A DNA stretch of 64,000 nucleotides. Origin: Streptomyces sp. ITFR-21 (GTDB lineage Bacteria; Actinomycetota; Actinomycetes; Streptomycetales; Streptomycetaceae). Numbering within the stretch: the first letter of the stretch is position 1; every line of letters starts with the position of its first letter. The notes below the pieces were generated by a model. It did not search any database. It worked only from the letters and a program-made list of their open reading frames with translations, and was not told the DNA's origin. Shown in pieces: positions 8,584 through 16,631 of this stretch. A program made the position numbers and the translations under genes. The DNA is taken from positions 248,001 through 312,000 of the forward strand of contig NZ_CP134606.1 in assembly GCF_031844685.1 (NCBI RefSeq), given 5' to 3'.

Positions 8584-8937
8584 TCAGTGCAGAGAAAGCG
8601 GGCTGTGGTCGGAAAGGATCAGACGGCCGACGAGCTGCGCGAGCTCCTCCGGCCACCGGGATGTCGCCGAGCGGATGAGGAAGTGCGTCTCCCAGGTGAT
8701 GCCGTCCCCGAATCGCGGGGTGCTGGTGAGCCCGACCTCGCGCAGCGGCAACGTGTCGGTCGCGACGACGAGCTCGTAACTGCGTGACTCCGTATCGACG
8801 GTCCAGAACAGCTGCCCGTCGGCGTCCGGGCAGCCGCAGGTGAGCGTGTACACGCGGGTGCGGCTGGGGACGGGCAGAGCGGCGCGTAGCGCGGCGGCGA
8901 CGGCGCCGGTCTCGGTGTGCTGGTGGGGATCTTGCAT
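8584..8937 (-). CDS. hypothetical protein (117 aa)
   Basis: This small soluble protein has LTCGCPDADGQLFWTVD near residues 32-48 and a hydrophobic C-terminal helix. It starts at the ATG at 8937 with GGAG 8 nt upstream. It lies between the methylase-like gene and the DUF4007 gene, with short gaps on both sides, in one operon. No family is recognised. Confidence 0.6.
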   Translation of the reverse strand: MQDPHQHTETGAVAAALRAALPVPSRTRVYTLTCGCPDADGQLFWTVDTESRSYELVVATDTLPLREVGLTSTPRFGDGITWETHFLIRSATSRWPEELAQLVGRLILSDHSPLSLH

Positions 8938-8984
8938 CGTGTGACTCCGTGGTCGGGGGCCCTGCCGCCGGCGGCAAGGCGGTG

Positions 8985-9970
8985 TTACCTGCGGGTGGTG
9001 AGCTCGCGCAGAAGCTGATCAGCGGTGTGGGTGGCGAGCGCGAAGCCGGTCAGCTCGCTGAGCCAGTCCCGGTGGCCGAAGAGTTCCCGCCGGCGGGCGA
9101 AGGCGTCCTGCTCCAGATCAGCGCGCGCGAGGACGTCTCCGCTGCCGACGACAGCACGCGGACCCAGATCCCAGACGATCGCGTTGACCGCGGCTCCGGC
9201 TGCGGACAACTGGTCGAGTTCGAGCATCATCCAGCCGTATTCGGCAGGACTCCGGCCCTCGCGGCGCAGACTCTGCGCGGTGGAGCGGAACAGCCCGCCG
9301 GTTCCGGCGGTGGGCTCGATGAACCATTCCCCCTGCGGTGTGGCCACGGCGCTGATGTCAGCCTGGAGCATGGCCGCCATCAAGTCGCTGATGTCCGGGG
9401 GCGTGTGGTACTCGCCCATGCTGCGCCGGGACTGGTGGTGACGGAGATTCGTGATCACCCAGGACATCAGGTCGATTCGGGACCGGGCGAAGTGGTCGAC
9501 ATCTCCGGTGTGGTGGAGGACCCCGTGGCGCAGCGCTGCCCGTGTCACGGCCTGGACACCGTCGAGCTGGGTCGCGTTGAGTTCCTCCTCCGTCCAGGCG
9601 AACAGCGGCCAGGCGACGTCCATCAGGTCAGGTCGCAGATTCCAGTGCGATGCGAAGCAGTCCGCGAAACCCCGGACCAGGACACGCGACGGCTGGGCCG
9701 CGATGTACGAGGCCAGGGAAGCGGCGTGCTCGGCCACAGGGCCAAGGCCGCGACGATCCCTGCGGGGATGTCCAGCCGGCTGCCTCCGGACCGGTACCAG
9801 GCTTCGGCCACCGCCTCACCGAACACGGCTCCGGAGCTGCGGTCCGTGGGAAAGGGAGGGCACTGGCGTGTCCCGGCGTGCTGGGCGCACCCCGGATCGC
9901 TACAGGCGGCGGCGCGGGGCGAGACCGCCCGGGCGGCCGTTTCACTGACGAGCCTGGTGGTGGAGGGCAT
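8985..9970 (-). pseudogene. N6-adenine-methylase-like protein, frameshifted, no visible NPPY motif
   Basis: The downstream frame (GTG 9737 to 8985, 250 aa) has SMGEYHTPPDISDL and the SAM-binding EWFIEPTAGTGGL. The (N/D)PPY/F catalytic motif expected after VGSGDVL is not visible. Just upstream in another frame, 9970 to about 9740 encodes GEAVAEAWYRSGG then DIPAGIVAALALW, which I recognise as the usual N-terminus of this family. The two frames meet at CTGTGGCCGAG. Restoring a 7-bp direct repeat (CTGTGGC) would fuse them in frame. It therefore looks like a slippage deletion. The 250-aa part could still be made from its GTG. Confidence 0.6.
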
Positions 9971-10023
9971 GACGAGCTCCTGGGAGGAAGCCGCCGCGGG
10001 ACCGCGGCGGAGGAAACGGGGTG

Positions 10024-10072
10024 CCGCGCTCCGGCTCCCGCGGGGGTCTGCACCGCGGGAGCCGGAGCGCGG
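10024..10072. terminator. 20-bp perfect inverted repeat inside the operon
   Basis: The arms at 10024-10043 and 10053-10072 are perfectly complementary with a 9-nt loop. They lie between the Cys-rich protein gene and the methylase-like gene. No U-run follows, as is usual in actinomycetes. It could terminate transcription partially or protect the upstream mRNA. Confidence 0.6.
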
Positions 10073-10100
10073 TCAGCGGGGCTGCCGCCACCGCGAGTGT

Positions 10101-10403
10101 TCAGGGGGCCGGTTCGCTGTCCGCGGGCGCCGCGTAGTTGGTGCACGCGGGCATGTCCTCGCGAAGATCGGGACCACGCAGTCCGCGGGTGCCACGGGGG
10201 AGGAGGCCGCATTTCAGGCGGTCCTGGCCGTTGCCGAGCTTCTTGAGGAAGCGGTGCGCGCACCCTCCGCAGACCGCGGACGGGTTGGTGAGGTCGGTGT
10301 CGAGCAGCGGGGCCCGGGTGGCCGGGTGCACGCCGCCGTCGAGGAACTGGCGTATCGAGCCGCGGCCCGACCGGGCCGGTGCGGGGGTGAGAGTGCGGGT
10401 CAT
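10101..10403 (-). CDS. small cysteine-containing protein (100 aa)
   Basis: CGGCAHRF, KCGLLPRG and DLREDMPACTNY give four or five cysteines spaced for a metal or Fe-S site. The GLRGPDLREDMPAC ending is common in small Streptomyces phage and plasmid proteins of unknown role. I chose the ATG at 10403 because of AAGGAG just upstream; a longer frame adds 14 unlikely residues. It is the second gene after promoter copy 4. Confidence 0.65.
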   Translation of the reverse strand: MTRTLTPAPARSGRGSIRQFLDGGVHPATRAPLLDTDLTNPSAVCGGCAHRFLKKLGNGQDRLKCGLLPRGTRGLRGPDLREDMPACTNYAAPADSEPAP

Positions 10404-10505
10404 GAAAGGGGGCTCCTTCCGAGCACGGCAGTGAAGTGGCTGCATGAAGCGGGGACTTCGGCTCGGGCGGAGCCGGAGGCAGCGCCGCCCGAGGGACGGG
10501 GGTGG

Positions 10506-10973
10506 TTACTCGGCCTTGCGGCGCTCGACCCGGTCGGCCGACCGGGCCGCGCGGGTGATCTCGGTGAAGTCGAACCCGATCGACTCGGCGTAGGTGCGCA
10601 GATCGGCCAGCAAAGCGGTCAGTGCCGCGGAGAAGGTGAGGTGTGTGTCCTGCGCCGTGTGAACGCGGACCGCTTCGGCTGCGTCACTGGCGTGCACGTA
10701 CACGTCGAAGGCGTGGTCGGCGGACTCTGTGTCGTCGGTATTGGCGACGGGGCGTACGGACGGGGCGAGGCGGGGCATGGCGCTCAGCACCCGTTCGTCC
10801 AGCCGCGCACCGGTGTCGCCGGACAGGCATCGGTCGATGTCGGTGTGCATGTAGCGGGCCAGGTGCGCCAGGTCGCACGTGAGGTCAATCAGGGTCAGCC
10901 AGACGTCATTTGAGCGCTTGCGGTAGGAGATCAGGGCGGCGGCGACGTCGGAATACGCGGGAGCTGCTGGCAT
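10506..10973 (-). CDS. hypothetical helical protein (155 aa)
   Basis: This is a mostly alpha-helical soluble protein with a four-helix-bundle look: ISYRKRSNDVWLTLIDLTCD near residues 16-35 and a long C-terminal helix. It is the first gene after promoter copy 4, whose -10 lies 55 bp upstream. It leads the operon to the methylase-like and DUF4007 genes. No family is recognised. Confidence 0.6.
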   Translation of the reverse strand: MPAAPAYSDVAAALISYRKRSNDVWLTLIDLTCDLAHLARYMHTDIDRCLSGDTGARLDERVLSAMPRLAPSVRPVANTDDTESADHAFDVYVHASDAAEAVRVHTAQDTHLTFSAALTALLADLRTYAESIGFDFTEITRAARSADRVERRKAE

Positions 10974-11027
10974 GACGGGACTCCTGGAAGAGGGGGCGGG
11001 CGAGATTCACCGCCGTTCGATGTGACT

Positions 11028-11056
11028 ACAGTACATGTGATTATCGAGATATGCAA
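11028..11056 (-). promoter_or_regulatory. accessory-regulon promoter, copy 4
   Basis: The minus strand reads GTTGCATATCTCGATAA. The -35 TTGCAT is at 11051-11056 and the -10 TACTGT at 11028-11033, with a 17-bp spacer. It drives the operon from 10973 leftwards. Confidence 0.85.
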
Positions 11057-11192
11057 CATCGAGTTGAGGTGAGTGCCGCCCGCGGGATCGCGAACCGCCC
11101 TCCGGGTGGCACTCACGGTGGGCGGTGGAGTGGCGGCGGGGGCAGGGCCGCGCCCCGCTCCCGGACCTATCCGCCGGGGCACCGTGCCGGAA

Positions 11193-11447
11193 CTACTCGG
11201 GATCGCCGGACGAGCTCTTCTGGGGGTGGCGCTCCACGGCTGCCGTCCCGCGACGCGGCATCGTGAGCGTGAAGGCCAGCAAGGCCGCCACGGCCAGACC
11301 GGCCGCGGCGAGCGCAGCCCCCACGCTGCTCGGCTCGTACAGCCACACGCTGGCGAGCGCGACTGCGGCGCTGGGTAGGCCGAAGAGGAGTGCCCACCGC
11401 CTCCAGGCGCGGGCGCTGGGGTCGCGTGGGCCGTCCACCTGCATCAT
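11193..11447 (-). CDS. small membrane protein (84 aa)
   Basis: Two hydrophobic segments are seen, WALLFGLPSAAVALASVWLY (about residues 18-37) and a second at about 44-63. They are separated by a short loop and flanked by charged ends, which suggests a two-helix inner-membrane protein. GGAG lies just upstream of the tandem ATG codons at 11447 and 11444. It follows the GNAT gene in the unit driven by promoter copy 5. Confidence 0.6.
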   Translation of the reverse strand: MMQVDGPRDPSARAWRRWALLFGLPSAAVALASVWLYEPSSVGAALAAAGLAVAALLAFTLTMPRRGTAAVERHPQKSSSGDPE

Positions 11448-11533
11448 GTCTCCAGTCCTTTCCGCCGGCGTTCGCCGGCGCTGTGTGCGCTCCGGGCGGC
11501 GCCCCTGTCGGCGCCGCCGGTGGTCGTTCGAGG

Positions 11534-12217
11534 TCAGGGCCGGAAAAGCAAGGTGCGTCCGTCGAAGCGCGCGCCCCTCGGAACGCCGCTGTCCGGCAGG
11601 ATGCCCGAGACGACCGGCGACGCCAAGCCGGGTACGTCGGTGAGCGCCGTATACCTGTCCAGGGGACGGGCGGCCACCTTGGTGTCGCCCCACTGCTGTC
11701 CGATCATGTAACCGGCTCCGAGGTGCACGTTCAGGGTGTCCATCGTGGTGAACCCCAGCCTCCGGTAGTACCTCTCCAGTGAGGGGACGCAGTTGAGCGT
11801 CACCAGTCCGTACCCGGCCCGCGTGAAGCGCCGAACGGCGTGTCGTACGAGTTCCGCTCCCACCCCTTGGCCCCGGTGGTCAGGGTGCACCCCTACTGCG
11901 GTGACGATGCCGATTCGTGCGACGAGAAGGTCCAGCAACGCCGGGTGGCCGATCCCCTCGTGTTCGAAGAGCCAGACGGGAGCGCCGCCGAGGAGGGCAC
12001 CCACCGGCTCGCCCGAGCTGTCCTGGGCAAGGACAACGAGGGCTCTGAAGTGGGAGAGGGGGCCGATCGGGGGCAAGTCCAGCGTGGGCCGGGCGCTCTC
12101 GAATGCGTCGGGGTCCTCGGGGTTTGCTGCGGCGACGAGCCGCAGCACGGCGTCGGCATCCGGCCTTCCGGCGTCGCGGATGGTGATGCCGGGCAGACGG
12201 GTGCGCGTGGTGTTCAC
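11534..12217 (-). CDS. GNAT-family N-acetyltransferase
   Basis: The acetyl-CoA-binding motif is VGVHPDHRGQGVGAELV, the R/QxxGxG/A signature of GNAT proteins. ERYYRRLGFTTMDTL then gives the typical C-terminal strand. Start GTG 12217 has GGGAG 8 nt upstream. The substrate cannot be told from sequence. It heads a two-gene unit behind promoter copy 5, embedded in the modification region. Confidence 0.8.
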   Translation of the reverse strand: MNTTRTRLPGITIRDAGRPDADAVLRLVAAANPEDPDAFESARPTLDLPPIGPLSHFRALVVLAQDSSGEPVGALLGGAPVWLFEHEGIGHPALLDLLVARIGIVTAVGVHPDHRGQGVGAELVRHAVRRFTRAGYGLVTLNCVPSLERYYRRLGFTTMDTLNVHLGAGYMIGQQWGDTKVAARPLDRYTALTDVPGLASPVVSGILPDSGVPRGARFDGRTLLFRP

Positions 12218-12308
12218 GATGGGGCTCCCAGTGGGTCCCGGAGGCGGCGCCTCGGTCACGGGTAAGAGGATTCAGGGAGAGGGGAGTTGGCCCCGCCTCT
12301 CGACAATC

Positions 12309-12337
12309 ACAGTACCCGCATTTTTCGAGATATGCAA
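12309..12337 (-). promoter_or_regulatory. accessory-regulon promoter, copy 5
   Basis: The minus strand reads GTTGCATATCTCGAAAAA. The -35 is at 12332-12337 and the -10 TACTGT at 12309-12314, with a 17-bp spacer. It drives the GNAT gene and lies just below the stop of the SRA-like gene. Confidence 0.85.
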
Positions 12338-12347
12338 CGACGTGGCT

Positions 12348-13271
12348 TCAGTTCGCCTCCTCGTCGGCCCGGGCGCGGGTGAAGCCGCCCTCGCCGTCGG
12401 GCCACGTCGTGGCGGTGTCGTACCGGGCGCACAGGTCCGCCAGGTCGGGGCGCGGGGCGGAAGGCAGGAGCATCACGCGGTGAGGGGTGGGGTTGAAGAA
12501 GCGCCGCATGTCGAGCAGTTCGCCGAAGGCGGCCAGCATGTGCGTGCGGGCGACGCTCCCTGCGCAGGCGACGAGTTCGTTGGTGGTGCGGTCGAGGAGG
12601 TCCACGGGGAGGGGGAGGAGTTCGTGGGCGGGTGTGACGGTGTAGCGGCGGACGTCGTGTCCGGCCTGCATCAGGTGCGCGCTGTAGTCCCTCAGCAGCC
12701 GTTCAGCCGTCGACTCGATGGAAGTGAGGTTGCGTCCGTGTGCGTCACCTGGGCGGGGGCGGAAGGGGATGGCGAGATCGCGCTCGCGGACGATGGTGTC
12801 GGAGGTGACGGGCTCGACCGTGGGGACGCCGGTGGGCGCGGGGGTTCCCGTCTCGGGGAGCAGTCTGAAGACGTAGCCGGTGCGGAACGGGTGGGTGGGG
12901 TCGCCGATCACCGGCAACGAAACCTGCACGTAGGGGAGGCCGGGGTCGACGCGGTAGGCGCCGAGGTAGCGCACGACCGTTCCGGAGGCCGTTGCGAAGA
13001 GGCGCAGCGTTCGCTTCGACAGGGCGTGCTCTGCGAGCACTCGGTTTCCGCCCTTGATCACCTGCTCGCGATCTCCCTGTCCCTCGCCCTGGAAATGGAA
13101 GTGCTCACCTGTCCATCCGTCGTGCTGGCTCTCATGCGCTCCGGGTCGGGTGAACAGGCAGATGGCCGGGGAGGTCTTGCTCGGGCTGATACGGCCGTTC
13201 GGGCGGCCGCCGATGAGCGCGTGGAGGTCGGGGCGGGCGATGGTCTCGCCCGGCTGCATGGGGAAAGGCAT
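12348..13271 (-). CDS. SRA/YDG-like modified-DNA reader protein
   Basis: The first 150 residues resemble the SRA-like domain of ScoMcrA-type proteins. GWTGEHFHFQGEGQGDREQV and KGGNRVLAEHAL, then TLRLF, are followed by the VVRYLGAY strand. Such domains recognise modified bases and are often joined to HNH nucleases. The C-terminal half here shows no clear HNH motif, so the protein may bind or sense rather than cut. I chose the ATG at 13271 because AGGA precedes it; the longer frame reaches back into the promoter. It has its own promoter, copy 6, beside the methylase and DndC-like genes. Confidence 0.55.
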   Translation of the reverse strand: MPFPMQPGETIARPDLHALIGGRPNGRISPSKTSPAICLFTRPGAHESQHDGWTGEHFHFQGEGQGDREQVIKGGNRVLAEHALSKRTLRLFATASGTVVRYLGAYRVDPGLPYVQVSLPVIGDPTHPFRTGYVFRLLPETGTPAPTGVPTVEPVTSDTIVRERDLAIPFRPRPGDAHGRNLTSIESTAERLLRDYSAHLMQAGHDVRRYTVTPAHELLPLPVDLLDRTTNELVACAGSVARTHMLAAFGELLDMRRFFNPTPHRVMLLPSAPRPDLADLCARYDTATTWPDGEGGFTRARADEEAN

Positions 13272-13396
13272 GTGGAGTCCTGGGGTGTGAAAGCGTGATT
13301 GCCGAACTCGGACGGGAGACTGAGCGGCGACCTGATCTCGACGCCGATCCGGAACGGGATGGCGGCGGCCGGGGGCCGAAGCGCTCAGGGAGTCGC

Positions 13397-13425
13397 ACAC
13401 TACGCGCGATTATCGAGCTGTGCAA
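13397..13425 (-). promoter_or_regulatory. accessory-regulon promoter, copy 6, inside the end of the methylase gene
   Basis: The minus strand reads GTTGCACAGCTCGATAA. The -35 TTGCAC is at 13420-13425 and the -10 TAGTGT at 13397-13402. The last nine methylase codons encode the motif, and its TAG stop is the first half of the -10. It drives the SRA-like gene. Confidence 0.8.
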
Positions 13426-14710
13426 CGTGCGCTCGGAGTCCGGCCTCGAAACGTTCGCGCGCCAGCCTGCCGTCGACCGCGGCCTCGATAGCGCGCCACA
13501 CGAACCCGCGCGCTGGATCCTCCGGAACCCTGGGCTCCCCGCGATTCCCGCGGATGACCGTGATGGTGTCCCCCACAGGCCGGCGCGCCCGATGAGCGAG
13601 GATGCAGGTCGGCGTGCCGTGCCCAGGGATGTAGACGCCCGAAGTGTCGATGATCCAGCGGGTGTCGAAGCGCGGCAGAAACTCCTCCACGTAGCGCCGG
13701 CCGAACTCACGCTTCATGAACGAGTTGGCGGTCAGCTGGGCGACGAACCCTCCAGGAGCGGCCAGGTGCTCGAGCATCAGGGCCGTGAAGGGAAGGGCCA
13801 GGGAGTACTTGCCGCTTGCGACCTGCGGGTACGCCGCACGGACGCGGTCGCGGACGATGGCGTCCTTCGGTGTGATGTACGGGGGGTTGGCTACGCACGC
13901 GTGGTAGGCGCCGGCGCGCAGCAGCGGCTGGTCGAGGTCCTGCAGGGAGTCGGCCGCGGCCACGCTGACGGGCCAGGAGGCCGGGACGCGGTCCAGCCGG
14001 GTGCGGAGGGCAGCGGCGGAACTCGCCAGGAGCCGGTAGGCGGTCAGGGCTGCGGCGTAGGGATCCAGGTCGACGCCCGTCACGGTGCGCAGCGCGCGCT
14101 CCACGGCCTGGTCCTCGCGGCCGGCCGAGCCCTTCTGCCGCCCGCGGACCGGTGGGACCCGGGCCATATGGAACGCCGCCAGGACGATGTGCCCGGTCCC
14201 GCAGGCGGGGTCGATCATCAGGGTGTTGTCCGGTCCCCACTCTTCCATCGCCGGCTCCAGAGACAGCCGCAGCAGCAGGCGGGCGATCCAGGGAGGGGTC
14301 TGACACAGAGCGCGGCCCTTGCGTGCCTCCTCGCTGAGTAGTTGGTAAGCGTCGCCGAGGGCGTAACCGTCGACGCGGTGGCCATCCTCAAGACCAGGAT
14401 GGGCGGCCCAGAACTGCTCGATGCCGGACCAGGCCGCCGCGCCGAGCGGCTGCGACCACACGGGCAGCACCGCTGGATCGGTGAACGGCGCCAGGGCGGG
14501 GTGGCAGGACGCAAGGACTTCCAGGGCCTTGCGCAGTCCGTCCGGACCTGGAGGAGGAGAGCTGAGAGGCAGGAGGCCGTGGTCGTGGGCGTGACGTACG
14601 AGCCCTGCGGCATGGATCCACAGAGCGGCGGTACGGCGCTGGCCGGTGTCCCGGGCGACCGCGGCGGTGAGCCTGTCGTACGCGGCGGCCGGCAGGGTGC
14701 GGTTGCTCAT
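13400..14710 (-). CDS. N6-adenine DNA methyltransferase
   Basis: Motif I (IDPACGTGHIVLAAF, around residue 160) and catalytic motif IV (VANPPYITPKDAIV, around 265) are both intact. At 436 residues it is short for a restriction-linked enzyme and has only a small target-recognition region. Its ATG overlaps the TGA of the DndC-like gene by 4 bp. Methylation of incoming element DNA to resist host restriction is a reasonable inference. Its 3' end carries a promoter for the next gene. Confidence 0.85.
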   Translation of the reverse strand: MSNRTLPAAAYDRLTAAVARDTGQRRTAALWIHAAGLVRHAHDHGLLPLSSPPPGPDGLRKALEVLASCHPALAPFTDPAVLPVWSQPLGAAAWSGIEQFWAAHPGLEDGHRVDGYALGDAYQLLSEEARKGRALCQTPPWIARLLLRLSLEPAMEEWGPDNTLMIDPACGTGHIVLAAFHMARVPPVRGRQKGSAGREDQAVERALRTVTGVDLDPYAAALTAYRLLASSAAALRTRLDRVPASWPVSVAAADSLQDLDQPLLRAGAYHACVANPPYITPKDAIVRDRVRAAYPQVASGKYSLALPFTALMLEHLAAPGGFVAQLTANSFMKREFGRRYVEEFLPRFDTRWIIDTSGVYIPGHGTPTCILAHRARRPVGDTITVIRGNRGEPRVPEDPARGFVWRAIEAAVDGRLARERFEAGLRAHVAQLDNRA

Positions 14711-16104
14711 GACGCGTCGCCGGGGGAGAAGCGCGACTGCTCCCCGCTGGTCATCTCGGCCCAGACGGCGGCGAAGCCGTCGCGGGCCTTGTCCCGGACG
14801 CCGGCCGGGGCGATCGCGTAGAAGTCCTCGACCGAGCCGTACGTCTTGCCGTCAGGACGGGTCCGGTTGCGGACGCGGTCGATGCCGAGGCCGTGGGCGT
14901 CCGCAGAATGCTCCACAGGTCGGTTCAGGGCCACCGAAGCGTTGCGGAGGAAGGCCCCGGCCTCGGCGCGCGTCCCAGTCCGTACGGTCTTCACCGATCG
15001 GTAAACCGTCCCCTTGATGCTGTTGTCCCGGCACGCCGGCTTGGTGCAGCGGTCACCGTGCGCTTCGCGGCACTGGGGCCGGCGCCCTGCGGTGTAGGCG
15101 CGCTGCACCCGGTAGACGGACCAGTCCTCCTCGTCGAGACGCGCCTCGAACTGGCCGAGCGCTTCGGTGTTCTGGTCGTCGGTGACCCGTCTGAACAGGG
15201 TGTCGTCCTTGTAGAGCGAGCTGTTCTGGTTCAGAGCCATGGAGACGTACTCCAGGCGAAGCACGCGGGCGGCCAGGTCGGGGTACTTCCGCAGTCGCTT
15301 GAGGTGATCGGGCTGAGGCGAGCACACACCCGAGAACGGACATACCGGGCAGTAGGACTTGGCCATCGTCAGACCGGTGCGTTCCTTGACGTAGCCCTCC
15401 ACCGCCGCGCGGTCCCAGCCGAGACGGATCAACGGGTAGTCCAGGGCGAAGGTCGCGTGCCCGGCCTTCTTGTCCTTGCGGACCTGGTGCTTGTTGGCCT
15501 TGGCCGCCCGCTTGTACTCGTCCGCGTTGTAGCCGAAGAGCTTTCCGACGGTCTGGCCGCCGGCCTGCATCTGATCGAAGGTGTCGAGCGTGAAGCCTTT
15601 GAACTTCTGGCTGCATTTGTGGCCACCGGCGTACTGGGGGACCGTCCCGTTGGCCTCCAGCTCGTCCATGAGCGTCCATCTGCCGCGGCGGAATTGCTTC
15701 CAGGGCAGCCTGGTGTCGGAGAGCACCTGAACGCCGGCTTCCTCCAGGTGCCCCGCCCGGGCCACCTGCGCATGCCGAACCCGCTTGGCGCGCAGCAGCG
15801 GCAGGATGTGCTCCTGGACGTGGGCGATCGTGTCCGGAAACTCGAAGCCGGTCAGAGCAGTGATCACGGAAAAATCAGAAAAATCGGCGGCGATGCCGAA
15901 GCGGACGGGATCGTCGAGGATCGCCAGGAGCAGCGCCGTCGAGTCGACGCCGAGACCGTAGGCCAGTGACTTGCGCGGCGTCGAGCGGAACTTCTCGAAC
16001 GCGTCAGCAGAGGCCACCGCTACCGGGGCGCCCGAGGGCACCGGCGCGGGGACGTGGACGTCGACGGCAGGGGTGTCGAAAAGGGTCAGAGAGGTCATGG
16101 CCAT
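14707..16104 (-). CDS. DndC/PAPS-reductase-like ATP pyrophosphatase
   Basis: The PP-loop SLAYGLGVDSTALLLAI lies near residues 45-61. The cysteine cluster SYCPVCPFSGVCSP lies near 247-260 and more cysteines (HGDRCTKPACRD) near 345. This layout resembles DndC and phage PAPS-reductase-like proteins, which activate substrates through AMP and handle sulfur. No cysteine desulfurase or DndDE homologue is in the window. It could therefore use host sulfur carriers or make a different modification. It is coupled to the methylase, which implies a joint role in DNA modification. Confidence 0.7.
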   Translation of the reverse strand: MAMTSLTLFDTPAVDVHVPAPVPSGAPVAVASADAFEKFRSTPRKSLAYGLGVDSTALLLAILDDPVRFGIAADFSDFSVITALTGFEFPDTIAHVQEHILPLLRAKRVRHAQVARAGHLEEAGVQVLSDTRLPWKQFRRGRWTLMDELEANGTVPQYAGGHKCSQKFKGFTLDTFDQMQAGGQTVGKLFGYNADEYKRAAKANKHQVRKDKKAGHATFALDYPLIRLGWDRAAVEGYVKERTGLTMAKSYCPVCPFSGVCSPQPDHLKRLRKYPDLAARVLRLEYVSMALNQNSSLYKDDTLFRRVTDDQNTEALGQFEARLDEEDWSVYRVQRAYTAGRRPQCREAHGDRCTKPACRDNSIKGTVYRSVKTVRTGTRAEAGAFLRNASVALNRPVEHSADAHGLGIDRVRNRTRPDGKTYGSVEDFYAIAPAGVRDKARDGFAAVWAEMTSGEQSRFSPGDAS

Positions 16105-16169
16105 GAGGCACGCCTAAGGAATCGGGCGGGTGTGAGCCCCACGGGCCCACACCCGCCGGGGGAGGGTGG

Positions 16170-16631
16170 TCAGGTCGGTGATGGCGCGGCACCCGCTGCG
16201 GCGGTGCCTGCCTCGGTGAGAAAAGGGCGGTGGCTGGGGCCGGTGCGGCCGTCGTCGCCGTCGGTGGGATGGACCCGGCCGCCAGCGTCCCGGTATTCCA
16301 CGAGCCCGAGACGGGCCAGCGCTGCGACGGTCGGCCATCCGACCTTCGGGCTCAGTGCACCGTCGCCGTCGGCGGTGTCGAGGGCAGCACATTGCGACGC
16401 GTTGAGGATTGCTCGGCGCCCTGCGCCGGTGATGATGTACGGGCCGCCGCCCTTGTCGCCCTGTGCGAGGTCCTGAGGGAGGCGGTAGCCGTCGGCGTCA
16501 GCGCGGTAGACCAGGCCGTCGTCCAGGTAGATCTGGAGCGTCGTACGGCTGGGACGGGAAGTGAGATGACCGTGGGGGTCCGCGCACGCGGCACGAAGGT
16601 GCTGGGGCGCGGGAGGGTAGGTCCCGCTCAC
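16170..16631 (-). CDS. hypothetical protein, possible winged-helix (153 aa)
   Basis: A segment PYIITGAGRRAILNASQ, then VGWPTVAALARLGLVEYRD, has the rhythm of a winged-helix domain. I chose GTG 16631 because it overlaps the stop of the upstream gene (GTGA); the longer frame is the tail of that gene out of frame. It is located between a zinc-ribbon protein and the DndC-like gene in one operon. Function is unknown. Confidence 0.55.
   Translation of the reverse strand: MSGTYPPAPQHLRAACADPHGHLTSRPSRTTLQIYLDDGLVYRADADGYRLPQDLAQGDKGGGPYIITGAGRRAILNASQCAALDTADGDGALSPKVGWPTVAALARLGLVEYRDAGGRVHPTDGDDGRTGPSHRPFLTEAGTAAAGAAPSPT

Noticed and set aside
10643..10882. Arg-rich small frames opposite the 155-aa gene
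   Set aside because: They are typical out-of-frame shadows in high-GC DNA without starts or conservation signals.
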